A stretch of DNA of 64,000 nucleotides from Mycteria americana (lineage: Eukaryota > Chordata > Aves > Ciconiiformes > Ciconiidae): positions 109,664,062 to 109,728,061 of the forward strand of contig NC_134367.1 in the NCBI RefSeq assembly GCF_035582795.1, in the 5' to 3' direction. The stretch's first letter is position 1. Each line of letters begins with the position of its first letter. The notes under the pieces were generated by a model. The model worked only from the letters and a program-made list of their open reading frames with translations. It was not told where the DNA came from and did not search any database. The position numbers and the translations under genes are program-made. This document shows, in pieces, positions 13,201 through 25,500 of the stretch.

Positions 13201-16007
13201 GACTTTCAGGCGCTGCCGCCGTCTCACACAGCGTTCCTACCAGCAAGCCAGGGAGACGTGGCCCGGGTGAAAATGCACTTGAGAACTGTTCTCTAAATGC
13301 ATTTTCCTGAACTGGAAAGATACAAGAAGAGGTGTGTTGAAAGGTCCCTCCTGAATCCAGCTCTGTTCAGTATTTTCATTCACAGCTTGATGACAGACCG
13401 GAGAAGGGGCTTACCAGCCCCACACCACCGGCGGCTGCAAAGACGGCAGGCACGGTGAGGGCAGTGTCTGGATTCAAGCAAATCGAAGAAATGGTCTGAA
13501 AAAAATAAATGCTACTCGGTAGAGGCAAGTCCAAGACACCAAGGAAGGATTAATCAACGGTGTAAATACATGCTAGGGAACAACTTGTTTTTCAGAGAAG
13601 GATGTGGTGGCCGCAGTGAGTCACAAGCTGCACAGGAGAACATTGCTGTGGAGGGAACAAACGCTGCCCGGGCAGGTAGGAGCAGACCCTTTAGGACATT
13701 AACTGGTCCCCTCACCTTTCTCGGCACATGTAAAGCTGTGGCGAGGCTTGTGGCCAGCTTTGGAGGCTGTACTTCACGTGGACGACCTGGAGAGAGTCCA
13801 GAGGACCGTGAGACAGCAGGCGATGAAGAGGTTCAGTGGGCTAGTAAACGTGAGAGGGCAGCAGTTTAGCCTAAGACAGACTTAAATAACAGCAGGAAAG
13901 ATCTGTGTGGAAATTAGGAGATGTTTTCCCTCCAGTAAGGTCAAAATGCTGACGGGGTGGCATGGCAGGGTCTGCCCTCTCTGTCACTGGAAGACCCCAA
14001 GAGCGGGTAGACCCACGTCTGTCAGGAGCAAGGTGGGACACAGGGAGAGACTGACCGACCTCGGGGGGTCCCGGCCAGCCCTTGTCTCCTCTAAGGTGCC
14101 CTTTAGCGGGATATATCCCAGAAGGAAGATTAATTGAATGCAGTTTTGCTGTCACACTTAATTACTTCTGGCAGCACAATGGCATGGGGCATTTTCTCTG
14201 CTAATTTAAATGAATCGCCAGCTGGCCCCATTAAACGCCACAGATATCTTCTTTAAGCAGCCATATGGCTTGGGGAACCATCCTTCGCTTTACCTGCTGT
14301 CTGAAGGCAAAGGTAGATTAAAAGGAAGCACTTTTAATTCTTTTGCAAGAAAATAATCTGGACTCTCCCCTTGCTGCTGCACATATCCAGCTGCCCTTGG
14401 CGGTGGCTGGGCAGCGCTGCCGCACCGTGCTCGCCGCGAGCCCCTCCTCACGCCCGCGGGGACGAGGCACTGAGCTGAGGCAAAACAGAGCCACTTAGAC
14501 CGCCAAGGCCAACTGGAAAATGAGCCTCCTAAGGCTTTCCGAGCAAGTTTCCTTCTGCTAAAGGCACACCTTGTCCCCAGCCCACGCAGCACACGTCTTC
14601 GTTAGCTGCATCGCGCAGAATGAGTGCAGAGGAACGGCCTTTCCAGGAACTCCCTAGCTGCTCAGAGCTCGTTATAAAAGGTTTTGTGCCGTTTCTTGAT
14701 AGAAGTACCACAGAAATCAATCTAGTAATGTCACACTGAGGCGGCATAGGGGACAGAAGTCAGGGACTGTTTGTCCAGGCGTTGTTTCGCCTCTGATGAA
14801 CGCAGCCAAGAAGTCACGCCTGGTTTCTGAAGGAAGCCCTCGCTCCGCTTCTGGCCTCTGAATTAATGAGTTGCGTGGCTGCGCCTGTGAACGAGCAAAG
14901 GCTCCGTGGCTTGTGGTTTCACGGGACGGGGACTCCTGCTGCAGCCCCTGCTTCCGCAGCGGGCAGCTGCCTCTCAGGGACTGATTGCCAGCCAGTAGTA
15001 AGAAATTACCTGTAATCATGCTGTCCACTTGTCGCTCCTTTGCTAATGACAGGGCTCAGACCTTGCCAGAAGCAGCAGCAGGTGATTGCATGGGTACTGT
15101 ACGCTTGGGCTCCGAGGGACTTTAGGAAGCATCACCAAGCCTCTCCTCTCAGAGCCCCTGCTAGGGCCGGTGACACAGCTGCCCCGGGGAGGAAAGGGAG
15201 CAGAAAGCGCTTAAGAGACTCGGAAGAGAACAACGTCCTAAAACAGCTGGTAACCCTTCATGAGATGAAGGAAATTCTGAGGACAAATTGCCTGCTTACA
15301 CTTATTAGGGTTTTTCCAATCTAAATAGAGCCATCGCCCAAACTATACCTGAGGAAAGTAGTTGAAATACCCTTTTTTGCAGTTTCCTACCAAATGCTGT
15401 GGTAGGGTAAGTTCTTAAAATATTTTAGGAATGTTAAATACCACCAGGGTTTGCAGCACCCAGCCGGGCTGAGGCACACCGCAGTTGTGAGTTATCTGTG
15501 GGCATAAGCAAACTCGGCAGCAAAACTGCCCAAAAGCCGTCAGGTGTAGCTTTCCCAGCTCTCGGACTGTGGACGGCATGCCATGCACTGTCCGGTACTC
15601 CACGATGTCTCGTTTGCCACCTTCCTTTAGTGGTTCCCCTTTGGTCAAGCCCGTGAAATAGCAATGTCATGGAGGAAAGTGTTTGTGGGAGCATGGCTCA
15701 GAGGTGTTGGTCCATCCAGCCTGTCCGGCTCGGGGCCGGTGAGCTGGAAAGCAGATGAGGATCCCCCCATCCTCTTCAAACAAGAGCCCCTAATGAAATG
15801 ACCCACTTCAAGTACAAGGATTTTAAATAATGTTTGGCCCTGGTGTGAATGTCTGATGGTAGAGCGGCTGTTCTTTGTTTACTCTGCAGCCCCAATTTAT
15901 TCGTTCTTTTCTGGTTCTCCTTGTGTTTCGGATATATCGTCTACAGTTACATTTCTCCCTCTCTCTTTCTTTCATGTTCCTTTGCCTCGTTTTGTTCACC
16001 ATCAAAG
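10237..16007 (+). other. STUM: STUM intron, containing an ancient LINE
   Basis: The intron runs from donor GTAAGT at 10237 to the AG at 16006-16007. It contains the degraded CR1-type LINE at about 13005-14090 and an AT-rich block at about 14130-14340 that looks like constrained non-coding DNA. The open frames present, including one of 145 codons at 11023-11460, show no recognisable domain and no flanking splice logic. I see no other gene. Confidence 0.75.
13005..14090 (+). mobile_element. Ancient, degraded CR1-type LINE (3' portion)
   Basis: On the + strand, traces of a CR1/L3-type reverse transcriptase are visible. At about 13090-13145 a frame reads CGFVQSKLCQTGLIPFC, matching the usual HGF..(K/G)KSC.TNL..F segment. 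At about 13340-13400 a damaged version of the GVPQGSVLGP-LFNIFIND motif appears. At about 13780-13810 there is the line corresponding to LERVQRR. The end at about 14005-14090 resembles the ancient CR1 3' end (CTGTCAGGA, then GACC TCGGGGGGTCCC GGCCAGCCC, cf. the usual CTGTCAGG...GACCT..GAGGTCCC(T)TCCAGCCC). The reading frame is heavily broken. It is much older than the two - strand CR1 copies in this window. The boundaries are approximate. Confidence 0.72.
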
Positions 16008-16016
16008 TTTCACAAG
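16008..16016 (+). CDS. STUM: STUM, predicted 9-nt microexon
   Basis: The visible internal exon ends in phase 1 and the last coding exon begins in phase 2, so any exon between them must be a multiple of three to keep the C-terminus in frame. The nine bases TTTCACAAG at 16008-16016 are preceded by a long pyrimidine-rich tract with TTTGCC and AAAG as the acceptor, and followed by a consensus donor GTAAGT (16017). Splicing them in gives Ile-Ser-Gln plus the first base of Gly, so the tail reads ...MVILA-ISQ-GYKEQGIPQQL. Joining the flanking exons directly is also in frame and gives ...MVILA-S-YKEQGIPQQL. I believe the ISQ form matches the known vertebrate protein, but this is from memory. The alternative acceptor at 15889 would make a 127-nt exon that shifts the downstream frame, so it is disfavoured. 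Confidence 0.68.
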
Positions 16017-18979
16017 GTAAGTTTGTTTCTGTTCTTCCTCCTCCTCTTCACCCTGTGGCAGCTCCCCATGGAAAGCAGCGGGCGCTCGGATGGGGCAAAT
16101 CGCTTGGGATTTGCTTTAGCCGGCGCTGCCCGCTCCCAGCCCGAGTCCAGCTGTGTGCCTGTACGTGCGTGTGTCCGCCTGTCTCCCTGTCTGTCCTGTG
16201 GCCGCACAGCCCCGGGGACGTGTTCTCCGCCCGGCATTGAAATGCCCCTCGGACTGCCCCAAGGGCACCCTCGGAGCAGGGCAGGGACCCATTTTGGCCT
16301 CGAGAGCATCCCGAGGCCGCCCTCTGCATGAACCCAGGCCTGGTAGGACAGCCTGTGCACAGGCTGGTTTCTTTTTGCCTGCATCTTACTTGCAGTGGTT
16401 TACAGCGCAATTTCAAGCAAACTTCATTAAATCGGTGATTTTGTGAGCAGATACTCAGACAAACTTAATCTTGATCCCAGAGCTGTCTGCTTTACAGAAC
16501 TGCGCCTTACCTGTATTGCAGGCGTACTAATGTAAAGCTGCTTCATACAGAATAGCTATTCCTATGCAAGAATTGCAATAACTGTTTTTGTATATAAACT
16601 ATTTAATAAGTCTGAAGGATTTTAATAAATAAGTTTAGCATAGGACAGGTCATCTTTTGGCTTACTTTGGTCATGTAAAGAGAGATACAGGCTCGGCCAC
16701 TCTCTGGCTTCCAGTCAGCTTCAAAACTGATAGCAGGACTGAAAGGATTTCTATTATATCGTAATAAAAGGCATGGCTATGCAAGCAAGTTACTGTAAGC
16801 ATAACCTAGCTTGCTTACTTTAGCTAAGGATTTATGGCATGCCCCAACTCTCTGATCCATGTGGTTGGTTGTTTTTTTTTTTTTTACTGTGCTCCCTAAA
16901 CAAATTAAACCGATGCTGTAGACCATATTACAGGTTTCCAACCAGCTCATCTTGCCTTCAGAGCTGACTCACACTTAAATGCCTAAGAAATCATCATTTT
17001 CCCCCTAGAAAAAGCTGTCTGAAAGAGGTGAGAGTCTTTCTGTTCAGCTGCACACAATGGGCAGCAATGCAGTGCAGGGTAATACCTGCTGATAAGTGTC
17101 ATTAATCTCCTCCTCTATTCCTTGTGCTCATTTAGCAGCAGGAGATCCAGACTGCCAAGGCTGGGTGAATGCGTGGATTTTTCCAAAGTACAGCAAAGTT
17201 CATTTGCCTGGGCTAATTCTTAGTTCAGCAAAAAGTCCCTTAAAGATAGGGGTTGTGGCACCTGCTGGTATTTTGCGTTCAGCTTTTTTAAGGGACTTAC
17301 AAAAGCCTAACATAAGGGTTGGAAAGAAATATTAAAAAACATCAATGGAAAAGCGTTTGAAGCATTCTTCTGAGATGTGAAATTGCAGGCTCATTTGAAA
17401 TTTAAAATATAAAAATGACAGGCTACTTACGTTATTTAAACAACGAAAAAAACCCTCCAGATTTTTAAAAGGTTTCTAGTTGAAAGATCTTCGCTATCGC
17501 AGACAGTTCATGTAAGGACACTTTGCTTGCTTCTTTTGCATTGATACTGTCATAATTACGATCCCAGCTTCTCTTAAACAGAAGGCATGTAAAGCGTCTG
17601 GTGCAGTCATTGCAACCACCTAGGAAAGCGTTAAAAAGAAAACCAGTATTTTTCTCGTTATCCTGTGTCAGCACAAGAGCTGCAGGTGCTCTCTTAGTGC
17701 CCTTCCCTGCCCTAGCCCCCCCGGGGAAGGAGCCCTCCCCTATGGGATTTGCAGCCTCCCCTCACCCACTACGTACGGGATAGCAAATAAAGTGGGGCCC
17801 CGCTCCCCCCGAGGAGCTGCGACAAGCAGCAGGACAGGCTGCTTTAGCCCTTGCAGCATCCACGTGGCTGCAGCGCAGCGGGACGCCGGCGTCTGCCAGG
17901 GCCAAGCATGGGCCAACACAGAGCCCCCTCAAGGGCTTTGCTGCCTTGCTCGGGAGGTGCATTAGACCCCATGGCCGGGGGAAGAGGAGAAGGGGTGGAG
18001 GAGGAGGGACCCAGGCAGTTTCCCAGTGCAATCGGTTTTGCTGCTGGAAAGCTCCATTTTCTCCAGTCCCGCCAGACGGCTGCTGTGCCCCAACAGAAGC
18101 ACCTGTAATTCTGCTGGGCTGGAGCAAAGCAAGTGCATAACAAGGCAGCGAGAATATCATTAGGGAATGGGCCCACGGAGGCATCCCGGGGTCTGCGTTT
18201 GAACTCTTGACACGTCAGCCTGCGAGCAAAGGCATCCCGCTTCTCCTCCGAGAGATGTTTGTTCACCTCTGCAAACCGTAGTGCGAATTGGTTGCTGCTG
18301 GAGAGCTCTGTTAGCAAAAGCCAGCACGGGAACTGAAAGGTGACTAGAGGAAACCCGCCTCCTCCTACCTGGCAGTCCTCTGGAAGGACGAGGCGCAGAC
18401 GTAGATTGCAAGTAGAGATGCGAGCGTGTCGGATGCACAACCAGCAAGCTGCCAGGTCAGCGCTTGGGAACAGCGGTGTCTCTGGAGCAGTGTATACGGA
18501 CATACATTTCCCCTACGCTGCAGAAAAACACGCTCCAATATAGAATAATTTAGGCAGAAAATACAGCATTTCCGTAAAGGTTTTAGGTTATTGGGCTGTA
18601 CTGGAATTGGTGGCCGCCAGTACCCACCGTGCCTTTATAACCTCTTCAAGCAGCCGTGCCTCTGCCCATGCTGGGGCCGGTGGCAGGCGGGCACCTCAGC
18701 GGCAAGGCTGGCTGCCGGCAACCGCCTCGCCGTGCCCAGGAAGGTGGCTGCACCCCGTGGTTGCACGGGGCAGGCGTTGGCTAAAGCAAGGCAGGGCGGC
18801 TCGCCGGGCTGAGCCTGCCCCGGGGCAGCCTGGCAGTGAGGGGGGACGTGGCAGCCCCCCTGCTCTCCCACATGGTTTGCCACTCGGGGTAGACCAGGCT
18901 GGTGGCTCGCTTGAGCCTCTCCGAGGGTCCTCGTTAGGAATTAACACTAATCATGTTCCCTTCCCCTCCCTCCTCACAG
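16017..18979 (+). other. STUM: STUM last intron
   Basis: This runs from donor GTAAGT at 16017 to the acceptor (ccctcctcacag) at 18979. It contains AT-rich DNA in the first half with a T-tract near 16871, and a GC-rich, CpG-containing stretch at about 17,800-18,850. Both strands of the GC-rich part carry long chance open frames (up to 219 codons) with no recognisable domain. I see no gene. Confidence 0.75.
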
Positions 18980-19014
18980 GCTACAAGGAACAGGGGATCC
19001 CACAGCAGCTGTAG
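18980..19014 (+). CDS. STUM: STUM, terminal coding exon
   Basis: After a strong acceptor (ttcccctccctcctcacag) the exon completes a Gly codon and encodes YKEQGIPQQL followed by TAG (19012-19014). This is the hydrophilic C-terminal tail of the Stum protein. The reading frame is fixed by the phase of the upstream exon. Only 35 nt are coding; the rest of the exon is 3'UTR. This tail, together with the 10057-10236 exon, makes the STUM call firm. Confidence 0.88.
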
Positions 19015-19856
19015 TGGCTGGGACAAGTATGGTCAGAGAAACACGGCGAGAGATTTCCTTTGGCAGCTGTGGGCCACGGACCTTTTCATTACCCTTTGTC
19101 TCTCTTCTTCCTTTTGTTTTGTTTCCTTCTGTTTGAACCCGGTTCATCTGCCCGTCCAGCGGAGCGGAGGTGCAGAGCAGCCGACGGAGACTTGCACTGA
19201 TCCCCTTGAGCAGCGGAGATGGGGCAAGCACGGCGTGGGTTAGGACTGGCCCCGGCCAGCACGCGGTGGGCGGCCGATGAGGAGGAGGAGGGTGCCGGGA
19301 GAAGGAGACACCCCTGGCGAAGGTGGCACCTGGGCAGGCGGCTGAGCCGGGGGAGCGGGAGATGCTGCTTTCTCTCTCTCCCGGGGGGAAGTAGCTGAAG
19401 AAGTTTTGCCTCCTTTTTACGCTCGCCATTTAAAGGAAACCGGCTGTGAACGTCAAATGCCAAGGAGCTATTAATAGATATATGTACAGTATGTAAAAGC
19501 AAACCAGTGGTACTTTTTCCCCCCACCCCAAGAGTCCATCCTTGACTACTTCGTGGTAGCAGAGGGCTCAGCCCAGCCTCCTCTGCTGTCTGTGTATATA
19601 TGATGCTCAGTGAAGCTCTGTCCTTGCAGATGTCTTGAGAAACATGCTTGCTGTATATCGTATTGTACTGCTGAACTGACTGGGGCCGTCCCCTGCTTCC
19701 ATCCACTGGCACCATGCGAAGACCAGACCTCTCGCCAGCCCCTGGGGAGACTTTATCTAGCAAGGGACTGGTGCCCCGCAGCACCTTGCCTCTAGGGTGG
19801 TGGGCGCAGCCACGTGCTGTCGAAAGCTTCTAGTGTAAAACAATACTGGGGGAGCC

Positions 19857-19878
19857 AAAAAAAAAAAAAAAAAAAAAA
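19857..19878. repeat. A22 homopolymer
   Basis: A 22-base A tract downstream of the STUM stop. It could be a simple slippage tract, or an internal A-rich priming site that would create false cDNA ends in oligo-dT libraries. Confidence 0.9.
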
Positions 19879-22540
19879 GAATCTTTTCCTCCCCTCCCCC
19901 TGAAAGGGTCTTGCTGGAAGCGTCTCCATGCTTTGGAAATGGATCCCCTTGCGGCGTGTGCTCCTGGCCGAAGCAGCGTCCCTGCTCCGCTTCCCCAGGG
20001 TAAGTGCCCGAAGCTCGAGGATCACGACCCGGTGCTAACCAGGTGCTCGGTAGTGGTCCTGGTTGGAAGGCCCGTGGCCAAATGGGATAGAGCTGTGTTT
20101 TCATGGTTTGAACACACGCCGCGCAGAGCTAAATTGGGCGTCCGGGCAGAGCGATCCCTCTGATGCTGGCTGGCGTTTCCGCAGGCGAGGGGAGCTCAGC
20201 CAGGGGAGACCTGGTGGCAGCACCCGGCTGCTTTTCCACTCCAAAAAGGTGGTGGGGGCTGCCCTGCCAAAAGAGGGCAAAATCAGGCTGCTGCTCTCGC
20301 CCAGGGAGGGCCCTCCCAGTGAGAGGAGCTTGACACAAACCCGCTGCCAAAACTGGGAGACACCTGAGCGTGACAGAGCTAAGACCCGCTTCCAGCCCGT
20401 TGCTTCTGCAGAGAGGCAGCCGGCGGGCAAGGGGACGGCAGCAAACCCCACAAGCCCTTACAAGCCCCCGGCCTCTCCTAGCACGATGGTTTGCTTTTAA
20501 GGCAGGCTTTCATTTTCCGTGCAGAGCAGATCCCGTCAGTTAAAATATCTCCTGTTGCAAAGAGAGCTGGGGTGTCAACCAGCAGCAAGCGCTCCCAAGC
20601 ACGCCTGTCTCCTTGCCTGATCATCTGCAGGCAGAAAGTGCAGAGCACCCAGCCGTTCTCCATGCGCTGTGTGTTGAACCCTCAGAGGCATCGTAGGGGT
20701 ACGCTGAGCAGGACAGCCGCCCGCCGAGGGGGGAGGAGAGCCCGGCACTGGGCAGGGTGCCTGCCGGTGATCCCTGGTGGGGTAGGAAGCTCCTTCAGTG
20801 TTTTCAGCAGCAGGAAACATGGCTTAGGCTCCCCACAGCCCCAGGTGCTCTCCTGATGGCTGGAGACCCGCTGGCTTTAACGCGAGACCTTTCCTCCCGG
20901 AAAGTTTCCTGCCTGCCCGATGCCCACACTTGGCTGTGAGCCCGCAGCCTGTGGAAAGCAGGCACCAATACCTCTCTGCTCTCCCAGCTCAGGGCAGGGA
21001 GTCCTTCTCCAGGGCTAATGATAAAGCATAATCCATAAAACTAACTTGTGGTGGGACAGGACCCGTCCAGACCATGCGTGTTTACCCAGAGCAGGCATCA
21101 GAACTGATGACAAACTTTTTTCAGCCCACCCTTCGACGACTGCGTGCTATAAAAAGCTTTGGGCTGCCTGAACAGGAGAAAGGGGCAGAGAGCCGGGAGC
21201 CTTGGGAGCAGCAGCCGTCGCTGTGAGCCAGGAGACTGCTGGCCCGAGCAGTCGTCGATCTCAGATCTCAGCAGCCTTCCTCAGAAGACCAAAGGGAACC
21301 GATATACTAAGGATGCAAACCTGTAACACAAATAACTCATTGTGGATTTTACCGAGCCGGACTTCAGCTAGGGCAGTGTATTTTGTAGACGTTCCCTTTG
21401 TGCATGTGCAAGTACTGCCTGGTGTTTGCGCACGGCGTGCCTGAGCCGACACGCTCAGCTAAACACCTGCAACGCCGCGCAAGCCCCGCTGAGCACGTGT
21501 CCTACAGTGCCTATGGTCTAGAGGAGACGTATGTTTAAACTGGCTCTTTCGCACATGGTTAGCAAGAGGAGAGGAAACAAATCAACATGAAATGGATTTG
21601 TGGAAGACTCTTAGATTGAGTTCAAAGCAATATTTCACAGGTCCTGGCCAAATATTAGCAGTAACCCCCTGCATCTCTAGATGATAGGCAGACATTGCTA
21701 CCCCTGTTGTACAGCTGAGAAACAGCAGTATGCAGTAAGGTTAAATTACCAGACTCCAAAGCAAACCCACAGCAGAACCACAGGAATAACTCAGGTTGCA
21801 TTTCTCTTGCCTTGCACCCTAAGCAGTGGCTCATACTGTTACGCTGGCCAGCCAGAAATGGGTATTTAGCAACTACCCCGTATCCAAATGGGGGTGCTGA
21901 GCTCAGCCTTTTGGGCTGCTCCACAGAAAGCAAAGATCCATAACGCGGCGCAGACAGGAAAGCTGCTCATTTGTCATTTTAGAGGAAGATAGATGAAAAA
22001 ACATCAACTTTTAGAGACACGCAAGCCACGCAACACAGGCAGCAGCGAAGCGGGTTTCCTTGGAAGCCAAGCACCAGTCGGTGCTTCTTGTTAGCCCAGG
22101 GCTGGAAGCGCTCCAGAGGAAAAGCAGCGCAGTCGTCCTGCCACAATGCTGCGCCGCAGCGAGGCATAGTTACCTTGCTTTGCCGAGGAGAGGCTTGCAA
22201 GGCAGCAGCACTTTGAAAAAATCGGCTCCTAGTAGGTCAGTGGTGGAAAGATGAAACCCAAGAGCCATCTGACATCTGCGTCAAAGCCAAGGGATGAGCT
22301 CCTCAAGATTACTGTTGCCACAGCAATCAGCAAAAGGATTTCTGCTTACGATGTTCAACAATTTCAACTCTTTTTGACCATTTCTACCGAAAGGACCGGT
22401 GAAGAGGGTGGCCGCTCAGTGACCTGTGCTGTAGCATCTGCAGCTCTGTGGCTTGCAGGACTGCACAGATGTTACAGAACTGAGCTTCACCATTTACTGC
22501 GAGACAGAGAAGCTCTGGTCCTTCATTTCCCACCTGGGAA

Positions 22541-22546
22541 AATAAA
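22541..22546 (+). promoter_or_regulatory. STUM: Candidate poly(A) signal for STUM
   Basis: This is the first AATAAA hexamer found on the + strand after the STUM stop codon. A second one lies at 24599-24604. I see no strong GT-rich downstream element to settle which, if either, is used. Confidence 0.3.
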
Positions 22547-22565
22547 GGGTAAATAGGATCCTAAC

Positions 22566-25500
22566 TAGGAGCAAACAGGGAACCAGTAGCACAGCTGGAA
22601 AACACCGTCACAAGCTGCTGCTGTGATCAGTGGGAACTCTTTTTCTGAGGTTTATAACTAGCCATTAAGCCACCCAAACAACTTGCCAGCTCAGCTGCAG
22701 CGAGCACGATGACCAAGAGCAGTGGTTACCCCTCGCATTTGCCAAAGCAGAAGGGCTGGTTCAAGTGCCAACTCCAAACGCTGCCTGAGCATCGAGTTAG
22801 TTGTGCTGTGGTCTCAGGAGGGGTGTGCAGGAGCCTCTGCAGACATGGCTAGCAGGTTGCGCTAGGCCAGCTGCCAGAGGTGTGGAAAAGAAACCAGGCA
22901 AAGCCTGTGGGTGCAGAAGCTCTGAAACAGGAGCAGCCCAGTGTGGCTTAAGAACGACTTGGTCTGGTGCCTGTGAAGACGGATTCACTTTTAGAAGATG
23001 GATTTAAACGTGTAGTGGACAGGCAGCGCAGGAATTCTCAGTCTGGGGAGGGTTAAACAAGGGTTGACATTTTCCCTGGGCATTAAACTGCCCAAAGTCA
23101 TATCTCCTGCGGCATCAGATGTCAGACCAGCAGCAGATGCCCCATCCCACAGACCCAGCACCCGTACAAGAGGTCCCCTGGGAACACAAAGGGGCAGGAT
23201 TAGCTCCTTGTCAGCATCGCCAGGGTTTTGCTGGCCTTTCGGGCCACGTTTGGTACTGTCTGTCCCCGTGCTCTAGTGAGGACAGGATAATTGGGTTAGC
23301 TGGTGAAGGGCTTGTCTGGAGAGGCTTCCCTCCCCAGGACTGCCGCGGGTCTCCAGAGAGCATCGCTTCAGTTACGGCTGTGCGCTGGCTGCATTTATTG
23401 CATGAGGGAGTTTGGCACCAGCGGCACTGTGCAGGAGGGGTGCGGGATTTATAATTTACTTTCAGGTTTTGCTCTGTAAAAATTTTGCTTATTTTTGACC
23501 TTTCTATCAAATCGGTGAAGCCAAGAAAATGTCCAACGCACCACTCCGGAGGCTCTGAAATCTGTCCAGTGGACACCCAGGACAAAAAGCCTTATTTCTA
23601 CCTGTTGTGGGGATTTGCTTAATTGATTTTAATTAACACCAGAGAGATTCCTACTCTCTGCTTTACGACAGGAGCAACTTTATAGATTGGCCTTGCTACC
23701 AGGGAGCAAGCACCAAATTGCATTTTCCCCAAAGCTGCCCCGCTGCAGTAATAATGATGATAAAAACCTCTGCTTTTTCCAATAGTCCTGATTAAAACCA
23801 GCACCCCCAAGCTCCCCCCAGCCCAGGTGTGAACGGCAGCATGCTCTTGGGCATCGGCGAGCCCCTGAGCCTGGTTTCAGGTCTCCCTGTGGCAAGGAGC
23901 GGGGAGATGTGCTGCAGTGAGCTCGGAGGCCGAGCTGCAGGGCAGGGCTGGGGACGCCGGATGGGACAGATGGGATTTCAAGCCGTAGTGGTCACCAGAG
24001 GGGTCTGCTCAGTCCCATCTTTAAAATCACACACCCTGCCTTGACTTGTTTCTCCTCTTCTGATAAGAGACCAGAGCTTTGTGTCAGGGACAGACCAGGC
24101 AGAGCCCATCCCCTCGAGGGGCTCCTGGGGAGCCCGCGGTGGGGAAGCTGGCAGCAAGCCACGGTATGTGCATGGTGGCCACAATCCATGCACTGGTGAG
24201 AAGAGCCACGCGGTGAAGACGCAGGTACGAGTGCTAATTTGGCACTTTCCACCGTCAGCAACGCTTGTCTTTCTCTTTAGGGCCAAATTAACGACCCAGC
24301 TCTTTTACACCTCTTTCCGGAGCGCTGCAGAGAGAGGCCACCCACTCCGGGACACCCACCAACACCAGGGCTGGATTACTTGCCTCCCGCTTGCGGGAGC
24401 CGTGCCGTGCCGGCCCGCACCGCCGCTGCACACTGACTCCTGCCTCCTCACCGCCGCGGCTAGAGGTCGGAGCCAGTGAACGCTTGATCTGGTCGAAGGT
24501 GCACGGCACCAGGCTATCCCGATATCATCTTCCGCTTTTTAAATATAGATGTTTTAGATGCAAGTTTTACAGCTAAAGAGCGATAGTAGGTAATGAAGAA
24601 TAAATGCAATTGCTTCACCCCCATCTGCCAGCGACACGGTATTTTCTGCTGCTCTTCCCTGATTGTGAAAACCAGGTTTCTCAAAAAAGGGCTTTAATGA
24701 AATAGTTCCTTGGTACTTGAACCCAGCCGGGCTGAACAGCTGATTTACTACTCGGTGGAAAGCAATTCCAGGTAGGAACCAAACCAAATGTCTTTTTGAA
24801 ATTTGTGGCCAGTTGTAAACCAGTTTCATTCTGGGTCAGCCCAACCATTTCAATGCAGAGCATGTTAACATTTTTTCTACGTTCGTTGTTGTTGCCAAAT
24901 CTGTACTTACCGTGGAAAAGGTGCTATGGCAGCCAGCCCCCACCCTCCCAGCCCGCTGCCCGCCTGCCTGCACTCGCTGCAGGGGTCGGCATCGCTCTCG
25001 GCCGTGGCACACGTGCTTGGCAATCGCAGCCAGAAGGGTCAGCGGAGCTTTGTGCCGGGAACGGCTCCGGCACGCAGCCGCGCGGTAGGGAGCGTTAGAC
25101 GTGCGAGGTGCCTCCACCTGTGCCGCACCCTGTGCTTCCTAAGACAAAGCCGCATGTTCCTCCCTACGTGCATCGACTGTCACACATTTTATTAAAGATC
25201 TCTCAGTTCTGCTGGAAATCGCCCCTTGTCGTAGTCTCTCCGCGACACGGGGGGTATTGTGCCAAGCTCCATGGACAGGAAACTGAAGAGTCACGGTCTC
25301 GTTATTCTTCAGGGGGCTGTTTATTCCACCCTTGCCTTGCCTCCTACTTGTTTTGGGATGACCCTGCAGTTCACGTACATGCATACACTCCAGCCAGAGT
25401 GTATTTTATTACTATTCAACCCAAACTGCTCCTCTACAAGACACCACCGAGAGTTCATTGACATTTAAAGCCCAGGCACAAGAAGAGCTGTAAGCTCGGT

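Larger units (their letters stand above)
19015..22565 (+). other. STUM: Probable STUM 3'UTR
   Basis: This is DNA directly after the STUM stop codon. The first canonical AATAAA that I can find on the + strand is at 22541-22546, about 3.5 kb downstream, so the 3'UTR may extend to about 22,560. An earlier end using a variant signal is quite possible. The stretch includes an A22 tract at 19857-19878 and an AT-rich segment about 19465-19500. No protein gene is recognisable; the overlapping open frames here are composition-driven. The extent is inferred, not demonstrated. Confidence 0.4.

Noticed and set aside
15890..16016. A 127-nt STUM exon using the strong acceptor TTTACTCTGCAG at 15889
   Set aside because: Its length is not a multiple of three, so it would shift the frame of the downstream exon and lose the YKEQGIPQQL end. 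The inserted peptide is a translated pyrimidine tract.
17844..18503. 219-codon - strand frame in the last STUM intron
   Set aside because: GC-driven open frame overlapping + strand frames, with no domain; it lies wholly within a well-supported intron.
21148..21155. TATAAAAA box on the + strand as a promoter
   Set aside because: It lies within the likely STUM 3'UTR with no gene-like sequence after it; a chance match is adequate.
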